64,000 bases of DNA from Methylonatrum sp040877625 (GCA_040877625.1 JBBDNK010000005.1:1-64000); one strand, 5' to 3'. Positions 32,396 through 41,012 are shown, numbered from the stretch's first letter. Made by a program: numbers and translations. Notes: generated by a model not told the origin, from the sequence alone.

Positions 32396-33889
32396 TCAGG
32401 CATGAGCCATTGCTTTCAACTGCTTTCGGTCAAACTTGCCATTTCGTGTTATGGGCATGTCTCCGAGCCCGAGGCACTTGCCGGGGATCTTGTAGTCTTC
32501 CAGCGCTTCCTGAAGCCGTGCGATGACGTCGAATTCATCATGCTCGAAGGTGACGAAGAGGACGCTTTGCCGCTTCCCCTCCGGAGGGACAAGCACGGCA
32601 CAGGTAACACCGTCGAGTGCACATGCCGCTGCCTCGATTTCGGAGCAGCTGACCCGGAAGCCGCGCTGCTTGAAGATGTCGTCTCTACGGCCGGAGAAAA
32701 ACAGGAAACCCTCCGGATCGATCCAGCCGTAGTCACCGGTTCTGAGCTCCCGCATGGTGGCATTGCGCGTGAGATAGCATTTCGCAGTCTGCTCCTGGTT
32801 GTTCCAGTAACCGGCCATAACGTTCTCGCCCCTGACGACGATCTGCCCAACGGTACCGTCCGCCACGCGGTTGCCATCGTCGTCAATGACGAACACGGTG
32901 GTTCCCGGCAGCGGTAGCCCGCATGAGCCGGGACGACCGAGATCCGCGTCCGGGGGATTGATCGTGGCCCGCTTGCACTCCGTGAGCCCGTACATTAGCT
33001 GAAACGACAGGTTGGGCAAGGTCCTCCGCAAAGCGTCCACGGTGGCTGGAGGCACTGCGGCCCCGGTGGTCGTGATCAAACGCAGTCCAGCCAGTTCGTT
33101 GACCTTTCGTTTAGCAAGGACGACGAGGTTGTCCAGCATCGGCGCCACGGCAGGGAGTACCGTCGCCTGCGTTGTGATCAGCTCCTTGATCATGGTCGGC
33201 CCGGCGCTTATGGGGTCGGCCAGGTACACCGTCGCACCGATCTGGAGACCCAGGAACACCTGGTAAAGCCCGTAGTCAAACGAAAGGGGCAAGGCGACAA
33301 AGATCTTGTCCTCGGGACGGTAATCCAGGCTTTCCGCGATGGCCGTTACGGCAAATCGCACTTGGCGATGCAGGCATGTCACCCCTTTGGGGCGTCCCGT
33401 GGACCCCGACGTATAGATAAGGCAGGCCAGGTCTTCGGATATGGCACCAGGACTGAAGCTCTGTAACGAATCGTACACACTGTTCAAACCCTTGGCTGCG
33501 ACGAAGTCGGGCACCGGCAGTGCGCCGACCGGCGTATCCGCCATCAGTCCACCGTCCTGGCGACAGATCACCGCCTGGGCATCGGCGTCGCCAGCGATAT
33601 AGGTACGCTGCTTGGCAGGTGCCGACGGATGGATCGGACAAACGCCTGCCCTGAGCGCAAGGGCGCCGAAAAGCATGGCGACCGTGGCGACGGAATTCTC
33701 TGCTGCCAGAACAACCCGGCTGCCGGCCTTTATCCCATGTAGACGCATCCAGTGCGCGTAATCAGCGGAAATTGATCGCAATTGCGAATAGGTTATAGCC
33801 TGATCGCCGGTCTCGATCGCGATGTTCTCCGGAAAGGCGTCCGCAGCGTGATCCAGCAAACCATGTACAAGTGAGTTCGGCCTGTTCAT
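32396..33889 (-). CDS. AMP-dependent acyl/aminoacyl ligase
   Basis: Adenylate-forming enzyme of 497 residues. ATP-binding loop 'LIYTSGSTGRPKGV' (A3), 'YGLTE' (A5), 'TGDYGWIDPEGFLFFSGRRDD' (A7-A8) and the C-terminal catalytic lysine in 'ITRNGKFDRKQL' (A10) are intact. It resembles the 'ligase' of ligase-ACP-PLP-decarboxylase sets, including those near exosortase loci. It should activate an amino or carboxylic acid and load it on the neighbouring carrier protein. It overlaps the hotdog gene by 4 bases upstream. The substrate code cannot be read by eye. Confidence 0.88.
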   Translation of the reverse strand: MNRPNSLVHGLLDHAADAFPENIAIETGDQAITYSQLRSISADYAHWMRLHGIKAGSRVVLAAENSVATVAMLFGALALRAGVCPIHPSAPAKQRTYIAGDADAQAVICRQDGGLMADTPVGALPVPDFVAAKGLNSVYDSLQSFSPGAISEDLACLIYTSGSTGRPKGVTCLHRQVRFAVTAIAESLDYRPEDKIFVALPLSFDYGLYQVFLGLQIGATVYLADPISAGPTMIKELITTQATVLPAVAPMLDNLVVLAKRKVNELAGLRLITTTGAAVPPATVDALRRTLPNLSFQLMYGLTECKRATINPPDADLGRPGSCGLPLPGTTVFVIDDDGNRVADGTVGQIVVRGENVMAGYWNNQEQTAKCYLTRNATMRELRTGDYGWIDPEGFLFFSGRRDDIFKQRGFRVSCSEIEAAACALDGVTCAVLVPPEGKRQSVLFVTFEHDEFDVIARLQEALEDYKIPGKCLGLGDMPITRNGKFDRKQLKAMAHA

Positions 33890-34284
33890 TGTTGACTACG
33901 CTTGCGTGCCACGCTCCAGGGAATGACGACAACGCCCTCTGCTTCGGCAACGCATTCGGCGGGCTCCACCGGCGCTGCTGTGGACGCCGTCTCTCCGCCT
34001 CCGCGAATGAACCTGTGAGCGGTAACCTCGACCAACCGCCGCAAGCTCGTGGACTTCACGATTCTGGCTTCGACCCGGATGAAATCTCCCGAGTGGACGG
34101 GTTTCAGGAACCGTACGCTGTCCCAGGAAGACAATAACCCCTCGTCGCCATCCTTAGCTGCCGTCAGTCCTGTAACGGCATCGCCGAACAGCTCGAGAAT
34201 GCGTGCACCAGCGACAACTCCGCCGCCGTAATGGGAATCCGCCATACTCATCCTCACAATGATCGAAAACATATCCATATGCAT
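33886..34284 (-). CDS. Hotdog protein resembling beta-aminoacyl-CoA ammonia-lyase
   Basis: Hotdog-fold protein of 132 residues. It resembles 3-aminobutyryl-CoA and beta-alanyl-CoA ammonia-lyases more than thioesterases: 'RMSMADSHYGGGVVAGARILELFGDA', 'DGDEGLL', 'DSVRFLKPVHSGDFI' and the 'V.V.AHRFIR' strand follow the pattern I recall for those enzymes ('RMS..DAHY.G.LVDGA..L.LFGD..T', 'NDGDEGLF..YD.VEF..PV.AGD'). Such enzymes add or remove ammonia at the beta carbon of a thioester. Here the thioester is probably on the carrier protein. It overlaps the ligase gene (ATGA), so both are translated together. The homology is by memory of the family and should be checked. Confidence 0.75.
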   Translation of the reverse strand: MHMDMFSIIVRMSMADSHYGGGVVAGARILELFGDAVTGLTAAKDGDEGLLSSWDSVRFLKPVHSGDFIRVEARIVKSTSLRRLVEVTAHRFIRGGGETASTAAPVEPAECVAEAEGVVVIPWSVARKRSQQ

Positions 34285-34297
34285 ACGGCCTTTCTCT

Positions 34298-34355
34298 TAA
34301 GGAGCCTCTGATCTATTCCCATGGAGCTCCATGGGAATAGATCAGAGGCTCCTTA
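34298..34355. repeat. 58-bp perfect palindrome (two fused inverted-repeat elements)
   Basis: Every base from 34298 to 34326 pairs with its partner from 34327 to 34355. Each half contains the same words (AAGGAGCC, TCTGAT, TATTCCCATGG) as the single elements at 6205 and 49627. It lies between the AcpS and hotdog genes, both on the minus strand, and contains the TAA stop of the AcpS gene. As RNA it would form a very long hairpin that could reduce downstream expression. Confidence 0.95.
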
Positions 34356-34733
34356 CTGCCGACGCACCAGCGCCACTGAAGCGCAAAGATCTCCCTTGTG
34401 CGTAATGGAAACCATAATGTCGGCAAGCGATTCGGATACCGCACGTGCTGTAATGGAAACATGCGGACTATTGTCTTTCGCGCGTCTTACGCTTATCTCC
34501 CGCGGCTTGATCTTGACGGTTGAACCAAAACTTGAGCAAAGTGCCTTGTAGATCGCTTCCTTTGCACAGAATCTGCCTGCCAGAAATTCCATTCGTCGTT
34601 CGGTATGCCAGTCCCGGCAAACTCGCAGCTCGCTCGGGCAGTACGTATACTCAAGGAACCATGGTCGAGTCAGGAGCCGGCGTAACTCCGATATGGTCAT
34701 GAGGTCTATCCCGACGCCGAGATCCCTCTGCAT
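34353..34733 (-). CDS. AcpS-type phosphopantetheinyl transferase
   Basis: Transferase of 126 residues, the usual AcpS length. Metal-binding 'GVGIDL' near residue 6 and the hallmark 'RFCAKEAIYKAL' near residue 54 are present ('F.AKEA..KAL' in the family), followed by 'SITHKGDLCASVALV', the C-terminal 'SHT..A.A.V' strand. It activates the carrier protein of the same operon. Its start lies 83 bases inside the decarboxylase gene, and its stop codon is in the stem of the palindrome at 34298. A dedicated copy implies that the carrier is not served by the housekeeping enzyme. Confidence 0.88.
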   Translation of the reverse strand: MQRDLGVGIDLMTISELRRLLTRPWFLEYTYCPSELRVCRDWHTERRMEFLAGRFCAKEAIYKALCSSFGSTVKIKPREISVRRAKDNSPHVSITARAVSESLADIMVSITHKGDLCASVALVRRQ

Positions 34734-36060
34734 TGTATCCCTCGCTTGGAGTGCCCTCGGACAATGAGGTGATGAGAACTTGCTTTTCCAAAATGTCAGC
34801 CGTCTTATCGCGCGCCCTGATCAAGTGAAAGCCACGACTCGTCACCAGAACCTCAGCGGGGTATCCGTGGCTTAGGAAGGATGTTGGTGAAGCCGTTGGC
34901 CCATATGCTCCGGAAATCAGCGTTCCCAGGACATCTTCTGTGCGAATCTCGGGCAATGTAACCCGCTTTCCAACCGTGTCGTTAGGCGTACAGAGCGGCC
35001 CTGTCACCGTATATTTTTTACGGGTACTGGACGTAGAAGAGAAATTCACCATCGGGAAGTTTCTCTTTACGAAACTTCCGATTCCAACGGCGGCCATATG
35101 AAGGTTGGTTCCGCCATCCGTGATGGCAAATGTCTCCCCCATGGACTCCTTGATGTACCGCACCTTCGACAACATCACGCCGCAACCGGCAACCAGATAC
35201 CGTCCGAGTTCCATGATCAGTCGGGTATTCGAGTGAGACTCCCGAAACTCGTCTATCAGGCAATTGATACGAGCGCCGAGGCTCTTTATGTTCAGCGCCT
35301 GTTCGTTCTCGAAGTAAGGGACACCCAGTCCACCACCGACATCCACTGCTTTGAGGGTAATGTTCATCTCGGCGGCCAGAGAATCCGCAAGCGCGAGAAT
35401 GTTCCTGGTGTTCTCGACAATTGAACCGACATCTAAATAACGGGTACCCATATAGACATGGAAACCGATAACCTCTATCCGGCGGAGGTCGCTGATGACG
35501 TCCGCAGCTGACCGGACCTGTTGCTCGTCAATGCCGAACTGCCTCGGTTTGCCACTCATTGCCAAGCCGGAACCCGCTCCAGAGAACTCGGGATTCACTC
35601 TCAGCATGACAGGCATTGCCTGTTCGCTGGCGGCAAGTCCAGCCATCATCGTATCGATGATGGTCAGTTCATCGATGGATTCGCAGACGATGGCATAAAT
35701 ACGGTTGGCAATACAGGCGCGCAACTCTTGTCGGCTCTTGGCGGGCCCAACAAAAATGATGTCCTGCGGCGCGACCCCGGCGTCCAGGGCCGTGCGCAGC
35801 TCCGCCAGTGATGATACTTCCGCGCCGGCGCCAAACCCGCAGAGGTGGTGCGCGATGGAAATGTTGGGGTTTGCCTTGAGGGAATAGAACAACTCCAGGT
35901 GTTCATCCAGGGCATGTCTCAGCGCCTTGAAATTACGTTCGGCGAAGTTACAGTCATAGATGAAGGTCGGCGTTCCATAGTGTTTCACGATGTCGTTCAC
36001 CAGTTCTGCACTGGGCACCCACATCTGATCGCGCATTCCGGTTGCACGGTTACTATTCAT
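34651..36060 (-). CDS. Fold-III PLP decarboxylase (DAP/ornithine decarboxylase-like)
   Basis: PLP enzyme of 469 residues. The Schiff-base lysine is in 'LFYSLKANPN', the phosphate loop in 'VDVGGGLGVPY', and the C-terminal sheet has 'GPLCTPND' and 'SGAYGPTASPTSFLSHGYPAEVLV', the Cys and Tyr-containing region of diaminopimelate-type decarboxylases. It is closest in style to the decarboxylases found with an AMP-ligase and a carrier protein (exosortase-associated sets; BtrK of butirosin acts on glutamyl-ACP). I infer decarboxylation of an amino acid, perhaps carrier-bound. The last ~28 codons overlap the AcpS gene, so the tail is probably unconserved. Confidence 0.85.
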   Translation of the reverse strand: MNSNRATGMRDQMWVPSAELVNDIVKHYGTPTFIYDCNFAERNFKALRHALDEHLELFYSLKANPNISIAHHLCGFGAGAEVSSLAELRTALDAGVAPQDIIFVGPAKSRQELRACIANRIYAIVCESIDELTIIDTMMAGLAASEQAMPVMLRVNPEFSGAGSGLAMSGKPRQFGIDEQQVRSAADVISDLRRIEVIGFHVYMGTRYLDVGSIVENTRNILALADSLAAEMNITLKAVDVGGGLGVPYFENEQALNIKSLGARINCLIDEFRESHSNTRLIMELGRYLVAGCGVMLSKVRYIKESMGETFAITDGGTNLHMAAVGIGSFVKRNFPMVNFSSTSSTRKKYTVTGPLCTPNDTVGKRVTLPEIRTEDVLGTLISGAYGPTASPTSFLSHGYPAEVLVTSRGFHLIRARDKTADILEKQVLITSLSEGTPSEGYNAEGSRRRDRPHDHIGVTPAPDSTMVP

Positions 36061-36105
36061 GGTTAGGTTCTCTACACTGTCGCAAGCTCAGTATCTGCAG
36101 ATTTT

Positions 36106-36615
36106 TTACGCTGCGCTCATTGAAGATGATGCAAGATCGATTCGATAGAGCGTTTCATCATGGTGATCGGCTCCAGTCGCGGAAAGAACCTCCGAAGAAA
36201 AAAGAACGCTAGTTTTGATCTTTCCTCCCAATCGTCGGCAAAGCGTTTTCATCAGAATAATAATAGGGGTGTTCTGCGCATCGACCGAGGCCTCGATTGC
36301 GTTCGCTCCCCTCTCGATCTCCTTCTCCGCAGCGAACTGAATTAGATCGACGCCAAGGTTCGGTACGCCGTGCCTTGGTTTCGTTGCCGTCTGCCAGAGA
36401 AAGTAGGTCTCCGGTGCTGTCGGTCGACGATAGCCTGTGACGAAAGCAATAACTTCATTGTCCTTGAGAGCTACCGCTGAATGCCGAGAGAAGTCAGTGC
36501 ACCATATTGCATAATAATAATCGCTGTTACTGTCGAGCTTTTCGCTTTCACGAACCATTTTTGCGATCTGTTCTGCGTGGGAGATATCGGGTGATTTAAA
36601 CTGGATTTTACTCAT
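36106..36615 (-). CDS. EctA-like GNAT acetyltransferase
   Basis: GNAT protein of 169 residues. It parallels diaminobutyrate acetyltransferase EctA in order and spacing: 'LDSNSDYYYAIWCTDFSRHSAVAL' (EctA 'LD.NS.Y.YLL...F..TCVVA'), 'ITGYRRPTAPETYFLWQ'-like segment (here 'VTGYRRPTAPETYFLWQ'), and 'GADHHDETLYRID' at the end (EctA 'HD.E.L.RI'). The acetyl-CoA loop is weaker ('RHGVPNLGVDLI'). It is probably the first gene of the cluster. With the EctC-like cupin it suggests acetylation of a diamine before ring closure. The surrounding DNA is clearly AT-richer than the window average. Confidence 0.82.
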   Translation of the reverse strand: MSKIQFKSPDISHAEQIAKMVRESEKLDSNSDYYYAIWCTDFSRHSAVALKDNEVIAFVTGYRRPTAPETYFLWQTATKPRHGVPNLGVDLIQFAAEKEIERGANAIEASVDAQNTPIIILMKTLCRRLGGKIKTSVLFSSEVLSATGADHHDETLYRIDLASSSMSAA

Positions 36616-36788
36616 TTGAATGATTTTACTTGTTAGTTGAATATTGTGGATTTAATCATCGATAATGAGATGCGGAAATGTCACTCTCCTATTCTCAATT
36701 GACAGTAGATGCATACCCCATGTCTGTCAAGGAGACACTGATCCGCATTCGCGACAGTGATATGAGTGAGAACCGTTCATTCCTCCTG
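36616..36788. other. AT-rich intergenic region upstream of the biosynthetic cluster
   Basis: No gene seen. This 173-base stretch holds the expected promoter of the minus-strand cluster (EctA-like gene first) and the space before the end of the RND permease gene's neighbours. Its base composition is far more AT-rich than the flanking RND gene, marking a possible acquisition boundary. No clear -35/-10 pair could be fixed. Confidence 0.6.
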
Positions 36789-39700
36789 TCAAGCCGGGTC
36801 ACCATTCTCCGTGTGGCGATGGCGGATTTTCAGCCGCTGAAATCCGTTTTCCACTAGCGAATACGCGGCCGGGATGACAACCAGAGTCAGCAGCATCGAG
36901 GAGATCATGCCGCTGATGATGGCAACCGCCAGCGGACCCTGGGTCTCGGAGCCGGCGCCGGCGCCCAAGGCGGCCGGCAGCAGTGCCAGGATCAATGTCA
37001 GCGACGTCATCAGGATCGGCCGCAGGCGGATCGGGCAGGCCTGCCGCAGGGCATCGTCGACGGAGAGCTTGCGTTTGCTCCGGTATTGATTGGTCAGATC
37101 CACCAGCAGAATGCCGTTCTTGGTGACCAGGCCGATCAGCAGTACCAGGCCGATCATGGAGTAGATGTTCAGCGTGTGGTTGAACAGCCACAGCCCCACG
37201 ATGCCTCCGATCATGGCCAGCGGCAGGGCGGCAAGGATGATCAGAGGCTGAACGAAGGAGTTGAACTGACTGCCCAGCACCATGTACACCAGCACCACCG
37301 CGACGACGAACACGAACAGGATGGCACTCGCGGTGCGTTCGAACTCCTCGGCCTGGCCGACCAGGTTCATGGTGTAGCCCAGGGGTAGCAGATCCTCGAC
37401 TTCCGACTCAACGATGGCCACGGCCTCCGCCAGCGGCGCATCCGGTGTGGCGAAGAATTGCGCCGAATACTGCAGATTGTAGCGGCCGATCACGGCCGGG
37501 CCCTGGCGCGTTTCAAACTGCGCCAGGTTGTCCAGCCGCACCATGTCGCCGTTGCTCGAGCGCAGAAAGATTCGCCGCAGATCATCCGCGCTGGCGAAGG
37601 CGCCGCCGCCGGCCTTGACGCGGATATCGTAGCGTTCGCCATCACCGGGGTCGTCGTTGTAGCGGGCGACGTCCACGCCGCCCGCCAGCACGTTGGCCGC
37701 TCGGGCAACTTCGAAGGTGGTCAGACCGAGATTGCGGGCGCGGTCGCGGTCCACGTCCAGCACCAGCTCGGGTTGGTCGAGGCTGAGGTCGAGGTCGAGA
37801 GTGGCGATTTCGGAGCGGGCCTGCAGCCGTGTCTCCAGTTCCTCCGCGAGCCTGGCGACTTCGTTCAGTTCCGGGCCACTGATATTGAACTGTAGCGGCT
37901 CCCCACGCTGACCGCCGATCAGCGGCGTCGAGGAGGCGAACGCCCGCATGCCGGATATCCCCGCCAGCCGACTCTGAACCTGCGCCATGATTTCCTGCTG
38001 GCTGATATCACGTTCGCCCCGGGGATCCAGGCGGACAAACGAGATACCCTGATTCACCTGACCTTGCTGACCGAGACCGATGGCGGTGAAATAGCTGCGA
38101 ATGCCGTCCTGCTCGCTCAGCGCTTGCTCCAGCTGGGCAAGTTTGCCGTCGGTGTACTCGATGCTTGAGCCAAGGGGCGTTTGAAAGCTCACCAGAAACT
38201 GCCCTTCATCTTCCTCCGGTGAGAATTCTCCGCCCAGACTCCCCATCAGACTGCCGGCCAGGACTGTCACCAGGGCCACCGCACCAAGGGTCAGCCAACG
38301 GAACCGTAGCACCACGGCCAGCAGCCGGCGATACCCGCTTTCCATGGCGCGAAAAGCCCTCTCCAGCAGGTTGTATATCTTGCCGTGCTGCTTTGGCACG
38401 GCAAGGAAGCGGGAGCACAGCATCGGGGTGAGCGTCAGGGCCACCAGGCTGGAAGCCAGCACGCCCAGGGCCACCACCACGGCGAAGGATTCGAAGAAGC
38501 GGCCGATGATGCCGCCCATGAACAGCACCGGCAAGAATATGGCGATCAGTGCCAGGGTGGTGGCGATGATTGCGAAGAACACCTCGTTGGAGCCGACGAT
38601 GGCGCCCTCCACGGGGTCATCGATACCTTCCTCCCGATGTCGGAAGATGTTTTCGAGCACGACGATCGCATCGTCCACCACCACGCCGATCAACAGCAGC
38701 ATGGCGAGCATGGTCAGCGCGTTGAGTGTGTAACCGAAGAAATAGATCGCGGCAATGATGGCCGCCAGCGAGATGGGGATGGACAGCACCACGATCAGGG
38801 TGGAGCGCAGGTTCTTCAGGAACAGCCAGAGCACCATGGCCGCGAACAGCATGCCCAGCGCGATGGTCACGTACAGGCTTTCGATCATGGCCAGGATGAA
38901 CGTGGACTGGTCCGACGCGACGTTCAGTTCCAGCCCCGGTGGCAGTTGTGGGCGGATTTCCTCGTCGACTCGCCGCGTGACCTCGTCAATAATCGCGACG
39001 GTGTTACTGCCGGAAACCTTGACGATACCGAGCCCGACGGTCGGCTCGCCATTGAAGCGCGCCAGTGCCCGCGGGTCCTCGAGTCCGTCCACCACCTCGG
39101 CCACGTCCCTGACGCGGATCAGCGCGCCGTTGTCCGATGCGATGATCATGTCTTCCAGCGCCTGCGGCTGATGGTACTCAAGGTCCAGCTTGATCAGCCG
39201 TTCGCTTTGTCCCGATACCAGAAAGCCGCCCGGAAGCTGGAAATGTTCGGTTTCGAAGGCGTTGAGGAGATCCTGCACGGTGAGGTTGAATGCCGCCAGG
39301 CGGTCCGGGTCCACTTCAACGCGGATATTCCGCTCCAGGCCGCCGCCGATCATGATCTCACCGACGCCGTCGATATTTTCCAGCTGCGTGCGGATGGTGT
39401 TACGGGCGTAAACGCCGAGCTGCTGCAGTGTGCGATCACCCTGCAGGCTCAGCCACATGATGGCCTGGGCGTCGGTGGCCACCTTCTGGATGACCGGGTC
39501 TTCCGCATCAGCCGGCAATTGCTGGCGGACTTCATTGACCTTGGCCTGAACCTCGTTGAAGGCGATATCCACATCCTTGTTGAGATCGAACGTGATCACC
39601 ACCGAGGCGGTGCCTGGGCTGGACGTGGACTGGATCGAGTCAATACCCGGTACCGTGTTGACGGCGCGCTCCACCACCGAGGTGATCGAGGCGTCGATAA

Positions 39701-39872
39701 TCTCCGGGTCGGCACCCGGTTGTGCCACCACGACGGTGACCACGGGGAAGTCGATATTCGGGATGCGATCGGTACCAACCTGCTGATAGCCGATGACCCC
39801 GAACAGTACAAGCACCGCGCTTAGCATGACGGCCATGACGTATCGCCGGATTGATAACTCGGGCAGCGTCAT
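36789..39872 (-). CDS. HAE1-type RND efflux permease
   Basis: Inner-membrane proton-driven pump subunit of 1027 residues, the standard AcrB/MexB length. N-terminal 'YVMAVMLSAVLVLFGVIGYQQ', the charged helix-4 motif 'GVVVDDAIVVLENIFRH', 'GGEFSPEEDEGQF' and the C-terminal repeat of the helical bundle 'LVTKNGILLVDLTNQ' are all present. It works with the membrane-fusion lipoprotein encoded just upstream; no outer-membrane channel gene is in the locus, so a TolC encoded elsewhere is needed. Controlled probably by the TetR protein two genes upstream. Confidence 0.95.
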   Translation of the reverse strand: MTLPELSIRRYVMAVMLSAVLVLFGVIGYQQVGTDRIPNIDFPVVTVVVAQPGADPEIIDASITSVVERAVNTVPGIDSIQSTSSPGTASVVITFDLNKDVDIAFNEVQAKVNEVRQQLPADAEDPVIQKVATDAQAIMWLSLQGDRTLQQLGVYARNTIRTQLENIDGVGEIMIGGGLERNIRVEVDPDRLAAFNLTVQDLLNAFETEHFQLPGGFLVSGQSERLIKLDLEYHQPQALEDMIIASDNGALIRVRDVAEVVDGLEDPRALARFNGEPTVGLGIVKVSGSNTVAIIDEVTRRVDEEIRPQLPPGLELNVASDQSTFILAMIESLYVTIALGMLFAAMVLWLFLKNLRSTLIVVLSIPISLAAIIAAIYFFGYTLNALTMLAMLLLIGVVVDDAIVVLENIFRHREEGIDDPVEGAIVGSNEVFFAIIATTLALIAIFLPVLFMGGIIGRFFESFAVVVALGVLASSLVALTLTPMLCSRFLAVPKQHGKIYNLLERAFRAMESGYRRLLAVVLRFRWLTLGAVALVTVLAGSLMGSLGGEFSPEEDEGQFLVSFQTPLGSSIEYTDGKLAQLEQALSEQDGIRSYFTAIGLGQQGQVNQGISFVRLDPRGERDISQQEIMAQVQSRLAGISGMRAFASSTPLIGGQRGEPLQFNISGPELNEVARLAEELETRLQARSEIATLDLDLSLDQPELVLDVDRDRARNLGLTTFEVARAANVLAGGVDVARYNDDPGDGERYDIRVKAGGGAFASADDLRRIFLRSSNGDMVRLDNLAQFETRQGPAVIGRYNLQYSAQFFATPDAPLAEAVAIVESEVEDLLPLGYTMNLVGQAEEFERTASAILFVFVVAVVLVYMVLGSQFNSFVQPLIILAALPLAMIGGIVGLWLFNHTLNIYSMIGLVLLIGLVTKNGILLVDLTNQYRSKRKLSVDDALRQACPIRLRPILMTSLTLILALLPAALGAGAGSETQGPLAVAIISGMISSMLLTLVVIPAAYSLVENGFQRLKIRHRHTENGDPA

Positions 39873-39875
39873 GGT

Positions 39876-40967
39876 TCAGTTCTCGCCTTCGCTGGTGCGG
39901 ACAGTGGCACCGTCCGAGAGGAATCCGGCACCGTCGACGGCAATGACTTCGCCATCCTCCAGGCCGGAGAGAATTTCGCTGGTTTCACTGCCGCGTGAGC
40001 CTACCTCCACGCTGCGTGCGTGGGCGGTATCGTCGTCGATGACGTAGACCAATTCGCCCGCGGGCCGCTGTACCAGGGCAATATTCGGCACGGTCACGCT
40101 GTCCCGTGTCTGCACCACGACGTCGGCGGTGACGCTGCCGCCCTGACGCCATCCGCCCGGGTTATTGACGTTGACGATGGCCTCCACGGCGCGGCTGGAG
40201 CCGGACAGCGAGGGCCTGAGTTCGGCAATGGTACTTTCAACGTGGTTGTCGCTGGCAAGGGGGGAACTCAGCCGTACCGGCTGGCCCGTCTCCAGGCTGG
40301 CCGCCACGGTCTCTGGGTAAGGCAGCAGAATCCGCAGGAGGTCCTGACTGACCAGCCGGAACAGCGGTTCGCCAGGGCTGGTGTAATCACCTCTGGAGAC
40401 ATGCCGCTGATCAATTTCGCCGTCCACCGGCGCGGTTACTCGGGTGTTGCGAAGATCCAGCTCGGCCTGCTCAAGGCGTATCCGCGCCGATGCCTGCTGC
40501 TCGCGTAACGATGCAATTTCTGCCGTGATGTCATCGACCGCCGACTGGGGGACGTAGTCGTCTTCCAGAAGCTCCCTGTTCCTGGCCAGTTCCCGCTCAA
40601 GGTTGCGAATAGTCACGTCCAGTCGCCGGATGTCCGTGCGCGCCGATGCCTGGGCGAGTTCATAGGGCTCGGGGTCGATCGTCAGCAGCAGATCGCCGCG
40701 GGAGACGCGGTCGCCGGTGTCCACCTGGATGTCGATGATGCGCCCGCTGACCTCGGCAGCCAGCGATGGAGAGGTCCTGGATGTGATCCGGCCGATGGTC
40801 CGCTGCACAATCTCCACGGTCCGTGTATCCGCGGTATGGATTGAGATCAGCGCGCCTGGAGGTCCCCCCGCTTCAGCCGTGGCTTCGCCGTTGCCGCCGC
40901 CATCGCAGGCCGCCAGCAGCAGGCTGCTCATCAGCAGAAAAGCAAGGCGTCTGAACTGTATGGCCAT
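39876..40967 (-). CDS. RND periplasmic adaptor (membrane fusion) lipoprotein
   Basis: HlyD/AcrA-type adaptor of 363 residues with lipobox 'LLAAC' (Cys about residue 20). The lipoyl halves 'SLAAEVSGRIIDIQVDTGDRVSRGDLLLTID' and 'VTAPVDGEIDQRHVSRGDYTSPGEPLFRLV' flank a coiled-coil hairpin (about residues 110-165). It bridges the permease and an outer-membrane channel. Three bases separate it from the permease gene downstream; the TetR gene lies 45 bases upstream. Confidence 0.93.
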   Translation of the reverse strand: MAIQFRRLAFLLMSSLLLAACDGGGNGEATAEAGGPPGALISIHTADTRTVEIVQRTIGRITSRTSPSLAAEVSGRIIDIQVDTGDRVSRGDLLLTIDPEPYELAQASARTDIRRLDVTIRNLERELARNRELLEDDYVPQSAVDDITAEIASLREQQASARIRLEQAELDLRNTRVTAPVDGEIDQRHVSRGDYTSPGEPLFRLVSQDLLRILLPYPETVAASLETGQPVRLSSPLASDNHVESTIAELRPSLSGSSRAVEAIVNVNNPGGWRQGGSVTADVVVQTRDSVTVPNIALVQRPAGELVYVIDDDTAHARSVEVGSRGSETSEILSGLEDGEVIAVDGAGFLSDGATVRTSEGEN

Positions 40968-41012
40968 AGACAGTGTTCCGAGCAGGGGTGAATGAGGTTC
41001 GTCGTCTGTACG

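Noticed and set aside
31620..36615. Ordinary ectoine operon
   Set aside because: EctB is missing and a ligase, carrier protein, AcpS, decarboxylase and ammonia-lyase-like protein are interleaved, so the product is unlikely to be plain ectoine made the usual way.
38385..39824. 479-codon frame on the plus strand
   Set aside because: Lies wholly antisense to the RND permease gene; His/Gln/Asp/Arg-rich composition without motifs, as expected for a shadow frame in GC-rich DNA.
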